Assembly: GCF_003325475.1 (NCBI RefSeq)
Contig: NZ_CP029495.1
Location: 1,178,001-1,242,000 of the forward strand
Source: Chromobacterium phragmitis
GTDB taxonomy: Bacteria > Pseudomonadota > Gammaproteobacteria > Burkholderiales > Chromobacteriaceae
Direction of reading: 5' to 3'
DNA length: 64,000 nucleotides
The notes beneath the pieces are model-generated. The model had not been told where the DNA came from. It ran no database searches and saw only the letters and a program-made list of their open reading frames with translations. This document shows, piece after piece, positions 25,018 to 56,800 of the stretch (positions within the stretch are counted from its first letter, which is position 1; each line of letters starts with the position of its first letter). The translations under genes and the position numbers were made by a program.

Positions 25018-28000
25018 TGATACTGCTCCCAAATCATGGTGGTCGCGCGCGGATGCGGCGCGCGTTTGTCGCGTGCGCGAACGGGTTCGATGGATGCCAT
25101 GCCAGGCGCGCGGACCGCCTGGGCCTGCCGGCGCAGCTCGGGCCGCGCGAGCGGCGCATGCGCGGGCGCGGCGACCGGCTCTTCGGCGCGCTGCAGGATG
25201 GCGTGGGCGTTGGTGCCGCCGTCGGCGAAACAATTGATCGCGACGGTCAGAGGCTGATCGCGCGGCGGCAGTTCCGCCTCGCGCGGGAAATAGAACGGCG
25301 AAGCGTCCAGGTCGAAATGGCGCAGGCCCTGCTGGCCAGACAGGAAAGGCGTCAAACGGTTGTGATGCAGCATCAGCACCGCCTTGATGAAACTCGCGAT
25401 GCCCTCCGCGCACAGCGGATGGCCGATATTGGGCTTGATCGACCCCAGCGCGCACGACTGCCGCCGCGCCTCGCCACCAGACAGGCGGCCATAGACGGCG
25501 TTGATCGCCTTGAGCTCAAGCAGATCGGTCACCTTGGTGCCCGAGCCATTGGTTTCGATATGGGTGATATCTCCGGCATTCAGGCCGGACTTGGCCAGGA
25601 CCCGGCGCATCAGGGCGGTCTGGCGCTCCAGATTGGGCGTCGCCGGACCGGCCGTGCGGCCATCGTTGTTGCACGACAGCGCCGCGATGCGGGCATAAAC
25701 CGTGTCGCCATCGCGCCGCGCCTGCGCGGCCGTCTTCAGCAGCACCAGGCCGACGCCTTCCGACAGAATGATGCCGTCCGCCCGCTCATCGAACAGGTGG
25801 AAGCTGTCGCCCGCGCTCAGCAGACCGCGCCGCTCGAACACCGCGTGCGTGCGTTCGGCGTCATGCAGGTGGATGCCGCCGACGATCGCCGAATCGATCT
25901 CTCCGGAGCGCAGGGCCTGCGAGGCCAGATGCATGCCGACCAGCGCCGAGGAGCAGGCGGCGTCCAGCACCAGGCTGGGGCCGCTCAGATCGAAGAAGTG
26001 CGAGACGTTCGCCGCAAGATAGTTTTGTCCGGCGACGACGATGGGATTGCGCGCCGCGTGCAGCGCCTCCGGATCGAGCGACGCCCTGGCGCGCCCGCCG
26101 AGGAACACCCCCGTCGCGCCGCCCTTGACCTCTTCCGGCCGGTAGCCGGCATGCGCCCACAGGTTCAGGCACTCCTCCAGCACCATCAAGGCCTGCGGGT
26201 CCATCGCGTTGAAATCCTCAATCGGGATGTGGAAGGTCTCGCGGTCGAAACGGCCGCCATGGCCGAGCGAGCCGACGAAGCCGGCCCGGCCCGGGCTGCG
26301 GGAGAAAGCGCTGCGGCCTTCGGACAGCAAGCGCCAGTAGCTGTCCAGATCCGCCGCGCCCGGAAAGCGCGCCGACATGCCGACCACGACAATGTCGTCG
26401 GGCCGCTCGCCCGCTACCGGAGCCGCCGGCGCGGCGGCAAGCGCGGCAGCTTGCGGCGCCGGCTCAGCCTGTCGGTAGGCTTCGGCAACCGCGGCGGGCT
26501 CAGCCTCTTGCGGGCCGCTTGAGAAATACGCGGCGAGCGCGGCGCCCTCGTTCGCGAGCAACCATGCGCACAGCGCCGCCAGGTTCGGCTGCTCCAGGAT
26601 CAGCGACGGCGCGAGATCGACCTTCAGTTCGACGTTGATCGTGCGCAGTATCTGCGCCATCAGGATCGAATCGAGGCCGTAGTTCGAAAAATCGACGCGA
26701 GCGTCGAAATCGGCCGGCGCGATCTTGAGCTCGGCCATGAACAGCCCGCCCAGCCAGGCTTGCGCCCGCCCGGACAGCGCGGCCGCATCGACCGCCGCCG
26801 GCTTAGTCGCGGGCGCGGCGGACGGCTTGCCCGCCTCCGGCCGCGGCTCTGCCTGCCGGGCCGGCTCGATTTCCGCGCGCCACCGCGCCGGATCGACCAG
26901 CGCCGGCATCATGACCGCCCGCCCCCTGGCCGCCAACGCGCGGTCGAGCAAGGCCAGGCCATCGCGGTCGGTCAGCCCGGCGAGGCCGGTGGCGCGGTAG
27001 ACGTCGGTCTCCATCGCGCCCATCCCGGTTTCGATCCAGCTCGGCCATTGCAGGCTGACGATGCCCAGCCCCGGCTCGTGCTCGGCGAGCGCGTCCATAT
27101 AGGCGTTGGCCATCGCGTAGTCGATCTGGCCGGCCGCGAGGCCAGGCAGCGCCGCGCAAACCGACGAATAAACGACGAACAGCGACAGCGGTTGCCCGCT
27201 CACCGCGCGGCATAAACCGTCCAGGCCCGCGGTTTTCGGCGCGAACACCGCCCGCACGCCGGACGGATTCTTCCGGATCCAGGCTGGATTGGCGTCGCCC
27301 ATGCCCGCGCAATGGATGACGCCGCCTATCGGCCCCAGCTCGCGGACGATGCGCTCCCTGGCCCCGGCCATCGCGCGCTCGTCGGAGAGATCGACGTCCA
27401 GCGCCAGCACCTTGGCGCCGAACCGCTGCAGTTCGACGATGGCCGCGATCTTCTCGCGCGCGGACGCGCTGACGGCGGCGTCTCCCGGGTTAGCCAGAAT
27501 ATCCGCCCAGCGCTCGGCGGCCGGCAGCCGCTCGCGCCCGCTCAGCGCGATCAGACGGACGCCATGGCGCGCCACCATGTGCCGGGCGCACAGCAGGCCC
27601 AGCCCGCGCGTGCCGCCGGTGATCCAGAGCGCGTGCTCCGCCGGGAAGGAGAACGGCCGCGCATTCGCCTCTGCCTGCAGCGGCGCGAAATGCGGCGCGT
27701 AGGCTTGCCCGCCGCGAATGCAGACCCGCGGCAGGATTTCGCGCCCTTCCAGCCTAGCGAGCATCTGCCGCGGCAGTTCCGCCGCGTCGTCGGACAGGTC
27801 GATGTCAAGGTGGCCGCTTTCCAGCCGCGCGTATTCGAAGCCGAGCGAACGGTACAGGCAGGCGGTCAGCGCCGCGTGCGGCAAGGGCTCGGCCGACTCC
27901 GGCCGGGCGAACGCCTCCAGGTGCCGGGTCACCGCCAGCAGACGCGCGCCGTTCAGGCGCACCTGCTCGACAAGCCGCTGCATGCCGGGCAGCCAGCCGT

Positions 28001-31000
28001 CGACGCGCGCCGCCAGACCGCGCGCATGGGCGGGATCGAGCGCGGTCAGGTCCAGCACCGACGCCAGCGCGTGGCCGTTCGGCTTGCACAGCCGCTCGGC
28101 CTCGTTTTCCAGACGGTCGATGTCGGCGATGCGCGTTCCCGGCCGCAGCGCGGCGACGCGTTCGGCCAGCGCCCGCGTCGCGGCCGTCGCCAGCACCAGG
28201 ATGAAACCGCCGCGCGCCGCATCGCCCTCCGCGTCCCCATCCTGCCGCGCGCACGGCCGCCATTCCATGGCGAACAGCTCCGCCCGGCGCTCGTCGGCCG
28301 CCGGCGCCTGAGTCTGGACAGGCTTCACTTCCGCCGCGCGGGCCGTGGCGGAGCCGGAACCGGCGATCCAATAGCGCTCCGTCTTGAACGGATAGCTGGG
28401 CAGCGACATCCGCCGCGGCAACGCCGCGTACCCCGCCTCCGGCCGATACAGCCTGCGCCAGTCGGGCTCGACGCCCATGGCCCACGCCTGAGCGAGCGCA
28501 TGCAGGTTTTCCTTGTCGAGCCAGGCCTGCAGCAACGCCTGCGCGTCGTCGTCGGCGTAAAGCCGGACTGCGTCGCGGTTTTCGCTCGCCGCGCCGCCAT
28601 GCCAGTCCCCTCCACCCCGGGCATCGGCGGGAAACGCGCGCAGCCTGTCTTTCAACTCGTCGATCGAACGGACGATGGTCGCCGCCCTGTGCTCCATCGC
28701 CTCCCGTCCCACCTGCAGGGTATAGGCCAGGCTGGGCAGCGCGTCGTCGTCCAGCAAGCGGCGCTCTATCGCCGCCAGCAAGTTGGCCGCCATGATGGGC
28801 AGCCGCGAGCGCTCGCGCGCCGACAAAACGATCAGCCAGCCCGCGCCGGCGTTCGCGCGGCGGACAACGGCCGGCATCGGATACGCCTCGATGATCGCGT
28901 GCGCGTTCACGCCGCCCGCGCCGAAGCTGCTGAGGCCGGCGACGCGGAGCCGCTCCGCGCCGTCCGCTCCGATGGCAGGCCAGGGCGTCAGCGCTTGGTT
29001 GACCGTGAACGGCGTCGCGGCGAAATCGATCGCCGGATTCAGCGCGCTCGAGTGCAGCGATGGCGCGATGGCCTGATGCCGCATCTGCAGCAGCACCTTC
29101 AGCATGCCGGCGACGCCGGCCGCGCCTTCGCAATGGCCGATATTGGACTTCACCGAGCCGATCCGGCAGGCGCCGGCGGGCAGCGCCGGCCCCGCGTCGG
29201 CGAAGGCGCGGGTCAGGCCAGCGATCTCGACCGGGTCGCCGAGCTTGGTGCCGGTGCCGTGCGCCTCGACATAGCTGATATCCGCCGGCGCGACGCCCGC
29301 CCGCTGGATGGCGCCGCGGATCGCCCGCGCCTGCGCGGCGGGATTCGGCACGGTGTAGCCGCTGGCCCGGCCGCCGTGGTTGACCTCCACCGCGCGGATC
29401 ACGCCGTGGATCATGTCGCCGTCGCGCTCGGCGTCGTCCAGCCGCTTGAGCATCAGCGCGCCCACGCCCTCGCCCGGAATGTAGCCGTCGCCGCCCTCGC
29501 CGAAGCTCTCGCAATGGCCTTTCGACGAAATGAATTGGCCGCGCGACAGCATCAGGTACTTGCTGGGATGCAGGCTGAGGTTGGCCCCGCCGGCGAAGGC
29601 GGCGTCGACCGCGCCGGACGCCAGCGCCTCGCACGCCATGCCGATGGCGACGAGGGAGCTCGAGCACATGGTGTCCACCGCCATCGCCGGACCGTTGAAG
29701 TCGCAAACATAGGACATCCGGCTGGCCACCGACGACGTTCCGCCTCCCAGGCCCATACGTTCGGACGCCTCGAGCGCGAACAGCGGGTACTCCTGCCCCA
29801 TCACGCCCGCGTAGATGCCGACCCGGCCGCCGGCCGAGCCGTCGGAACGGGCGGCGCGCAGCGCGTCCCGCGTATAGCCCGCGTCCTCCATCGCCATCCA
29901 GCAATGCTGCAGGAACAGCCGCTCGAGCGGGTCCATCACCTCGGCCTCGCGCGGCGAAATCTGGAAGAACAACGGATCGAAAGCGTCGGCCTCTTCGATG
30001 AAGCCGCCCCATTTGCTGGAGATGGTGCCGGGCTCCCGGCCCGGGCTGTAATACTCCCGCCAGTCCCAGCGTTCGGCCGGAATCTCGGTGATGCAGTCCC
30101 GGCCCTCGCGGAGATTGTTCCAGAACGCGTCCAGGTCCCGCGCCTGCGGGAAACGCCCCGCCATGCCAACCACGGCCACCGCCGCGCCACGGCCGCCCGC
30201 GCGGTTCCCGGCCCGCGCCGCCGGTTTGGCCAGCCGCCTGAGCGAGGCGTTCTTTACCGTGGCCACGCAGCGCAGCGCATCGTCGTAAAGGGTCGCGTCC
30301 AACGCGATGAAATCCGGATTGACCCGCCGCGGCTTGGCCGCGACGACGGCTCGCGACGTCATCGGCCGCCACAGCGTCAGGTTCTCGATCAGCAAGGGCA
30401 CGAAGGCATCCTGGCCATTGATCCCCTCGGCGTCGAATTGGTAGCAGACGTTCAGCAGCAGCGGATCCAGCGGCAGTTCCAGCGCATGCCGCTTGTCCGT
30501 CAGATCCACCTCGCTGACCAGCGTGCCGTCATCCAGCTCGAACGCGCGCCGGATGGAACGGAGCGCCGGACCGATTCCAAAGGCAGGCACCGCCTCGTAC
30601 CAGCGCGCGATCTCATCTGCGGACAGCTCTCGACCTCGGGCTTGCAGCGCCTGCCAATCCAGCGCGGGCGGCTCGGCCCCGTCTGCGGAAACGATCCGGC
30701 CGTCGCAGCAGGGGCTCCACTCCGTCGCGCCGTCGACGCGCTGGCGCGCCTCGAACCCTTCCATCCCGTCCGCGCCGTCGAAACGAATCTCTATATCCAC
30801 GCCCTGGTCTGCTCCCAGCGTCAGCGGGCCGCCGCTGAAGCGGACATCCCGCAAGCCGAACGGCCGGGGGGCGGCTTCGCCCCGCGCATGCAGCGCCAGG
30901 CAGGGATAGGTGATGCCCATCAGCGCGGGCTTGCCGTCGACCAGGTGGTCGGCGAGCTGCGGCTCGCCCGCCTCGAAACGATAGCGCGCGGCATCCGCCG

Positions 31001-32151
31001 GACGGATGGCGGAACGCTCGCCCGGAACCGCCTGAACCGCCGCCGGCGCGCTGCCGCGCAGGTGTTCAAGCAGCTCTTCTATCGTGTTGTGCTCGAACAG
31101 CAGGGTTGGATTCAGACGCCGGGTCAGCAGACCCTCCACGTCCTTCAGGATCGTCAGCATCTGCGACGAGCTCAGGCCCATGTCGAAGAAACCGCGGCGG
31201 GTGTCGAGCTGCCGCTCGCCGACGCCGAGGTGCCGGGCGAAGATCTCCAGCACCCCCCGCTCAAACGCGGACGCATCGGCAGCCCCGGGCTGCGCATCCG
31301 CGGCGCTGGCCGCGCGCGGCAGGCTTGTCCCGGCCGGCACCGCGCGCCGCGCGTCCAACCTTTCCCTGACACGCTTGCCGGTCAGCTCCGCCAGCGTCGC
31401 CACCCATCTGCCGGCCTCATCGTAGAAATCGATGTCCAACTTGCGGATGTCATTCGTGATCTCGATGCGGTCGAGCCGCACCCGCGCGACGCATGCGCCA
31501 TTCAGCGGCGCCCGGGCCCGGAACGCGCCGTAATGCAGCGGCAGATACAGCGCCTGCTCGCCATCCGTCGCCGGCAAGGCCGATTCGAGTATCGACGAGG
31601 CCACCGCCGCGCCATCGATCAGCGTCGGATGAAAGACCGCATCGGCCAACAGCGAGCGATGCTCGGCGGGCACGCGCAGTTCGATCAGGCATCCCCAGTC
31701 GAAGCGGCGCGCCACGCCATCCGCGCGCATCAGCCCCTCATGCAGCAGTCCGCGCCCGCGAGCCTGCGCGTACAGCTCGTCCAAGTCCAGCCGCTGACGC
31801 GGCGCGGCCTCCAGCGCGGCGAGGTCCAGGTCCGGCTCGGGCCCCGCCAGGGATGGACGCAGTTCGGCCGCGCAATAGCGGTCGCCGGCCGCGCCCTCCG
31901 GCGCGACCTCGATCGAGTAGACGCCGTCTTCGGGGCCCGTCACGGTTATCGTCAGGCGGACTTCGCCGCCCTCCTCGACGAGGAGCGGACGATAGATGAC
32001 CAGGTCGCGCAACTCGGCGGCGAAGCCGTCGATATGCAAGCCATCCCGCGCGATGGCCATCAGCAGATCGATATAGGCGAGCCCGGGCAGCACCCGCTGT
32101 CCGTGCACCCGATGCTGGGCGACGACCGGGTGGGATGCCTGGAGGGTAAGA

Positions 32152-32168
<17 letters not shown>
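25014..32168 (-). CDS. Trans-AT PKS subunit: DH-ACP-DH*-KS-KR-ACP-KS0
   Basis: 2384-residue subunit. The DH at the very N-terminus has His19 in HRVHGQRVLPG and Asp in FHPTLIDGAA (about 184); it should dehydrate the hydroxyacyl chain handed over by the KS0 that ends the previous protein. ACP Ser lies in MGLSSSQM (about 333). A DH-like domain (395-655) reads DHLVDGKPALMG and DPLLLNVCYQF, so its Pro is Met and its Asp is Asn. KS 664-1096 is complete (DTMCSSSL, HGTGT, NIGHCEGAAG). KR has TGGTRGLG (about 1515) and Tyr in DYAMANAYM. ACP Ser is in YGLDSIL (about 1833). The terminal KS (1927-2320) keeps Cys (DAACSSAL), but HGTGT is NGSGT, as in non-elongating KS0 domains. It overlaps the upstream gene by 17 bp and the downstream gene by 4 bp. 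The C-terminal tail is Pro/Arg-rich and probably disordered. Confidence 0.92.
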
Positions 32169-50868
<18,700 letters not shown>

Positions 50869-50870
50869 GT

Positions 50871-53800
50871 TCACTGGATCTCATCGATTAAACGTGTTGC
50901 ATGGTCGACGCTCAGGCGGCCCTGACTGACGCGCTCGAGAATTTCGAGCAGCGCGTCGGCGGCCTCCGCCGCTTCATGGCCGGATGCGCCGGGCTCCGCA
51001 CCGGCGGCGGCCCGCTCCTGGTCCGCGAGCGAGCGCACGCGGCGGGAAAACGCGCCCAAGGTCGGGTGTTCGAACAGCAGACTGACCGGCACCGTGAGGC
51101 CGGTCTCCCGGCGCAGCGCGTACATCAGCCGCGACGCGGTGAACGAGGTGCCGCCTGCATTGAAAAAGTGGGAATCGGCTGCCGCCGCGTCCAGCCGCAG
51201 CACTTCGCGCCAGACAGCGGCGACGATGCCCTCGTCCATCTGCGCGCGCGGCGCTTCACGCGCCGCGGCATGCGGCTCCGCGGCCTGCGCGGCGTCGGGA
51301 CTGGGCAGCGCCTTGCGGTCGATCTTGTTGTTGGGCGTGAGGGGGAAAGCCGGCAACGCGACAAAAACGCTGGGCACCATATAGGCCGGCAACGCCCGCC
51401 CCGCCCGCTCGCGCAGCTGCGTCCGGATCGCGTCGGTCAGCGGCGCGCCGCCGCTCATCACCAGGTAGGCGGCAAGCGCGCAGTCGACGCCGTCGGCGGT
51501 CTCGCGGCTCCACGCCGTGACCACGCAGTCGGCGACGCGCTCGTCCGAACGGATCTGGTGCTCGATCTCGCCGGCCTCGACGCGGAAGCCGCGTATCTTC
51601 AGCTGATTGTCGGCGCGGCCGTGGAACTCCAGCCGGCCGTCGGGCGACAGCCTCGCGAGATCGCCCGTGCGGTACACGCGCCCCCCGCTCATCTGTACGA
51701 ATTTCTCCGCGTTCAGCTCCGGCCGGTTCAGATAGCCGGCGGCGACGCCGTCGCCGCCTATGCACAGCTCGCCTATCGCGCCCACCGGCACGCCGCGCAT
51801 CTCGTCGTCGACGATGTGGATGCTGGTGTTGCGGATCGGCTCGCCGATAGGCTCGACCGCGTGGCCGCCGTCGGACGAAACCTCGGCGATGCACGACCAG
51901 ATCGTGGTTTCCGTCGGGCCGTAGAGGTTCCACACCCGCGCGCCGCCTAGCAGCAAGCGCTGCGCGAGCACGCGCGGCAACGGTTCGCCGCCGCACAGGA
52001 CGGAGAAACCGGCCCCACCGCGCCAACCGGCCTCTGCCAGCATCTGCCAGGTGGTCGGCGTCGCCTGCATCACGGTGATCCGGCGCTCGGCCAGCAGGCG
52101 CTGCAGCGCGAACGCGTCCATCGCCTCCTCCCGGGACGCCAGCGCCACCGCAGCACCCGACACCAGCGGCAGATACAGCTCCAGCCCGGCGATGTCGAAT
52201 GAGATCGTGGTGACGGCAAGCAGGCGGTCGTTCGCCGACATGCCCGGCTTGTCGCGCATGGACAGCAGGAAATTGGCCAGCGCGGAGTGCGGGATCTGCA
52301 CGCCCTTCGGCCGCCCGGTCGAACCCGAGGTGTAGATGACGTAGGCGATGCCGTCCAGCCGCGCGGTCTCGCCGCCGAAAACGGGCTCTCGCCGCGCGAT
52401 CTCGCCGGCCTGCGCGTCCAGGTCGACCAATGCCGCGCCGCCCAGCGCCAGACCATCCGGCAGCGTGGCTGCGCGGTCAGCGACGATCAGCGCCGGCGAC
52501 GCGTCCTCCATCATCTGCCGCAGCCGCTCGACCGGGAAAGCCGGGTCCATCGGCACATAGGCACCGCCGGCCTTCATCACGGCGAACAGCGCCGCGACCA
52601 TGTCGGCCGAACGCCGCATGCACAGCGCCACCCTGCCGCCGGGCTTCAGGCCGCGCGCGCGCAGATGGCCGGCAATCCGGTTCGCACGCGCGTCGAGCTC
52701 GCGGTAAGTCCAGCGCTCGCGTCCGTCCGACAGCGCCTCGGCATCCGGCGTCTGCCGCGCCTGGCGCTCGAACATCTCGGTCACCGTCGCGCCGGCCGAG
52801 GGCCCCCGCGCGCCTTCAAGACGCGCCGCGCCGTCGGCAGCCTGCTCGGTAACCGGCAGCGCCAGCACGGGAGTATCCGGAACGGCGATCGCGCGCGCCA
52901 GCAAGGTTGCGAAACCGTCGCGCAGACGCCGCATCGTTTCCGGAGAGAACAGATCGGCGTTGAATTTCAGCGAGCCGACGAAGCGTCCGTCGATCTCCGC
53001 CATCTCCAGGCAGATATCGGTCTGGCCCTCCTGCTGCGGGAACGGCACCGACTCGATGCGCAGGCCCTGATGCTCGATGACGACGCCGGCTTCGGGCGAC
53101 AACACGCGGATCAGGCCGCTTTCCTTATGCGCTTTCTGATACACGAACTCCGCCTGGAACAAGGGTGCGCGGCCCTCCTCCCTGGCGGGATTGAGCGACT
53201 GGACCAGACGGGCGAACGGCACGCGCTGATGTTCCAGCGCCTCGATCACCACGCGTTGCTGCAGCCTGGCGAAATCGCCGAACGACGGGTTCGCGCCGAG
53301 ATCGGCGGTCAGCACCACCGAGTTGATGAAGGAACCGACGACCTCGGCGTACTGCCGCTCGACGCGGCCCGACACCGGCGCGCCGACCCACACGCGCCGG
53401 TCGCCCGAGCAGCGGCTCAGCAGGCACTGGTAAGCGGCCAGCAGCGCCACGAACGGCGTCACGCCCTGCCCCGCGGCGAACTGCCGGAGCGCGCCGCTCA
53501 GATCCGCGTCGCAGACGACCGGCAGCGACGCGCCGTTGAAAGTCTGCGCGCGCGGGCGCGGAGAATCGGCCGGCAGGTTCAGCCGCGGAATCTCCCCGCC
53601 CAGCCTGCGCAGCCAGTACGCCTCCTGCCGCCGCCCCTCGTCGGACGCCAGGAAGTCCGCCTCGTCGCGGGCGTAGTCGGCGAATGTGCGCGCCAGCGGC
53701 GCGAATGCCGCCGCCTCGCCGCGGCGCTCGGCGGCGTAGCCAGACAACAGCTCATCCAGCAGCACCCACTGGCTCCACGCGTCCGACACCAAATGATGGA

Positions 53801-56800
53801 CCGTCCACAACACGAACGCGTCGGCATCGCCGCGGACGAAGACGCGCACGCGGCTCAGCGGGTCGCGCTCGGTGTCGAAAGGGCGCCGGTGCGCGTCGCG
53901 CATGGCGGCCAGAACCGCCTCGACGGAGTCGCCGGCGCAGTCGACGCGCTGAAGATCGGGCGCGGTGGCCGCATCGATAAACTGCTCGGCTTCGCCCGCG
54001 CCGTCGCGGAAGCGCGCCCGCAGCGACGGATGACGGCGCAGCAACGCCGCGTAGCCGCGCTCGAAAGCAGCCATGTCGAGCGGCGAGCGCAAGCGGAAGG
54101 CAAGCGCGATGTGGTAAGCCGGGCTGCCGCCATTGAATTGGTGTAGGAACCACAGCGCGCGCTGGCCATACGTCATCGGCCACGGCCGCCCGTCCTCTCC
54201 GCCTCCGGGAAAGGTTGCGAACGGCGCGAGATACGGGTCCGGATACGCGTCGCCGGCGCGCGGTTCGGCGATGGCCTGCGGCGCGGCGGCGGCTTCGTCA
54301 TCCTTGCCGGCTGCGGCAAGATGCTCGGCCTGCAGGTGCCGGGCGAACTCGCCCAGCGTCGGATGCCTGAGCAGCTCGGTCGGCTGGGCGGAAATGCCCA
54401 GGCTGTCGTTGAGCTTGTTGATCAGCGCCAACGCGTTGATCGAATCCAGCCCGTAACGCATCAGGTTGCGGTCCGGGTCGATGTCGGCCTCGTCCAGCTT
54501 GAGCAGCGCGGCCAATTCGGTCCGCAGGCGGCTGGCGACGTCGTCCGGACGCGCCGCGCCGCGCGCCTCCTCCTCCTCACCGGCGGCCGCATCGCCGTCC
54601 ACGCGTCCGGCGAGATGCGCGGTCTCCAGGTGCCTGGCGAATTCGCCCAGCGTCGGATGCCGGAGCAGCTCGGTCGGCTGCGCGGCAATGCCGAAACGGT
54701 CGTTGAGACTGTTGATCAGCGCCAGCGCATTGATCGAATCCAGCCCGTAACGCATCAGATTGCGGTCCGGGTCGATGTCGGCCTCGTCCAGCTTGAGCAG
54801 AGCGGCCAGCTCGGCGCGCACCTGGCCGGCCACCGCATCCACGCGTTCGGTCTGCAACGCCGCGCGCGGAACTTCTGTCTTCCACGCTCCGCATTCCGGC
54901 CAATTGGCCTCGATGTCCTCCGCGCGCCCCCGGACGACGACGACATGCTCATGCGCGTCGTCCGCCGCCAGGCAAACCTCCAGCGCGCCCAGCCCGCTGT
55001 CCGCCTCCAGCGGAACCAAGCCATGCGCGCGCAGGAGGAAGTCCACCTTGGCTTCGTCCAGCATCATGCCACCGTCGCGCCACAACGACCAACTGATCGC
55101 CAAGGTGCGGCCGCGCCGCTCGCCCGCGCGCGCCTGGGCCTGCCGCCTCGCGGCGAAGCCGTCCAGGAAACGGTTGGCGTACGCGTAATCGGTTTGTCCG
55201 GGGAAGCGCATGATGGACGCGATCGACGAATAGACGACGAACAGGTCCAGCGCGTCGCGCCGGGTGGCGAGGTCCAGCTGGACTGCGCCGAGGACTTTGG
55301 GCTCGACGACGCGGGCTATGGCCTCGGGCGTCTTGTCGGCGACGGCGGCGTTGGCCATCGCGCCCGCGCAATGGAACACGCCGTTCAGTTGGCCGAAACG
55401 CGCGCGCGCGGCATCGGCCAGCGCAGCGGCGCCGGCTTCATCGCCGACATCGGCGGCGACGTAAAGCGCATGAGCATCGCCCAGCCTGCGGATGCGCTCG
55501 CGCGCCGACGCGTCCAGTTGCGCCAAGGCGGTGCGGCCCGCAAGCGCGACGCGCGCGCCGTGACGTTTCACCAGCGCCTCGGCCAGCATCAGCCCCAAGC
55601 CGCCCGCGCCGCCGGAGATCAGGTAAACGCCGCCCTTGCGCAGCGCGCCCGGGCCATCCCGCGCCCCCTCCGCCAGGCGCCGCGCGCGCAGCGCGAGGCG
55701 ACGGCCGCCCGCATAGCGGAGCTCGACCGCCTCTCCTGCCCGATAGGCGATGCCGAGCTCGCGCCGCACCAATTGGCCGATATCGGCCGCGGCCATTTCC
55801 CGCGCGTCCCAACCGATGGAACGGACGCGCAACTCGGGCAGCTCCGCCGCCAGACTGCGCATCATCCCGCCGATGGCCGCATGCTCGGGTTCGGCGCGGC
55901 CCTCTTCGCAGCGGTGGACGCACAGCAGCGCGCTTTTCTTGAGCGCCGGATGGCGCGCCAAATGCCTGGCGACGAACATCGGCGAATACAGGCAGCGGGC
56001 CAGCGGACCCTTCAGCCTCTCGGCACCATCCGCCGCGCCGGCGTCGGCCAACGCCCAGGCATGCACGACATGAAGCGGCGACGCCGGCCCCGCGACAGCC
56101 TCCCACAACCGCGCGTGGTCGGCGGCCGAACCGGGATCGATCTCGTAGCGGCGCTCGCCGAGCGCGCGAAAACCGCGCCCCGGCAAGACCACGATGTCGC
56201 CGTCGCGCGCGATCTCCTCCTGCCCCGAGGGCGCGAACACCAGCCGCGCCGCGTCTGCCGTCTCCCTCATCGCGTCGCCCGCATCCTCCACCCAGTCCAT
56301 CCCGTACAGATGGAACGGCGACGCCTGCGTAGCAGCCTGATTGCCGGCCTTGATCGGCCTCAGCGTCAGATCGTCGATCCGCGCGATCAGCTTGCCCCCG
56401 TCATCGACCAGAGCGATGGAAAACAGCGCGCTGTCGTCGTCGACATGCTTGGGCGTGGCGATGCTGTAAAAACGCGCAGGCAAACCGTCGAACACGGTGA
56501 TGCCGCCCAGCGCGTACGGGATGTAGGTGCGCGCCGGATCGTGAGCCTCGCACGCTCGGTGGCAGGGCTGGAACGCGCTGTCCAACAGCCCCGGATGCAG
56601 CACGAAACCGTCGAGAAGCGTGTATAGCCCCGCGAGGCCGGTATCGGCGGCAGCCCCCTGAGACAGGCCTTCCGGAAGCTCGATCCGGGCGATGATGTCG
56701 TCGCCGCTGCGTTGCAGGGCGCGGATGCCTCGGAACGCCGGCCCGTAGCCGAAACCCTGGGCGTCGAAACGGGCATAGCAGTCGCCGGCGTCCGCCAGCC

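Noticed and set aside
25018..25455. N-terminal extension of the last PKS subunit (146 codons before MTKPIAERV)
   Set aside because: The extension is Arg/Ala-rich and overlaps the end of the upstream KS0 gene. The ATG at 25017 gives an ATGA coupling and begins exactly at a DH domain, like the preceding subunit.
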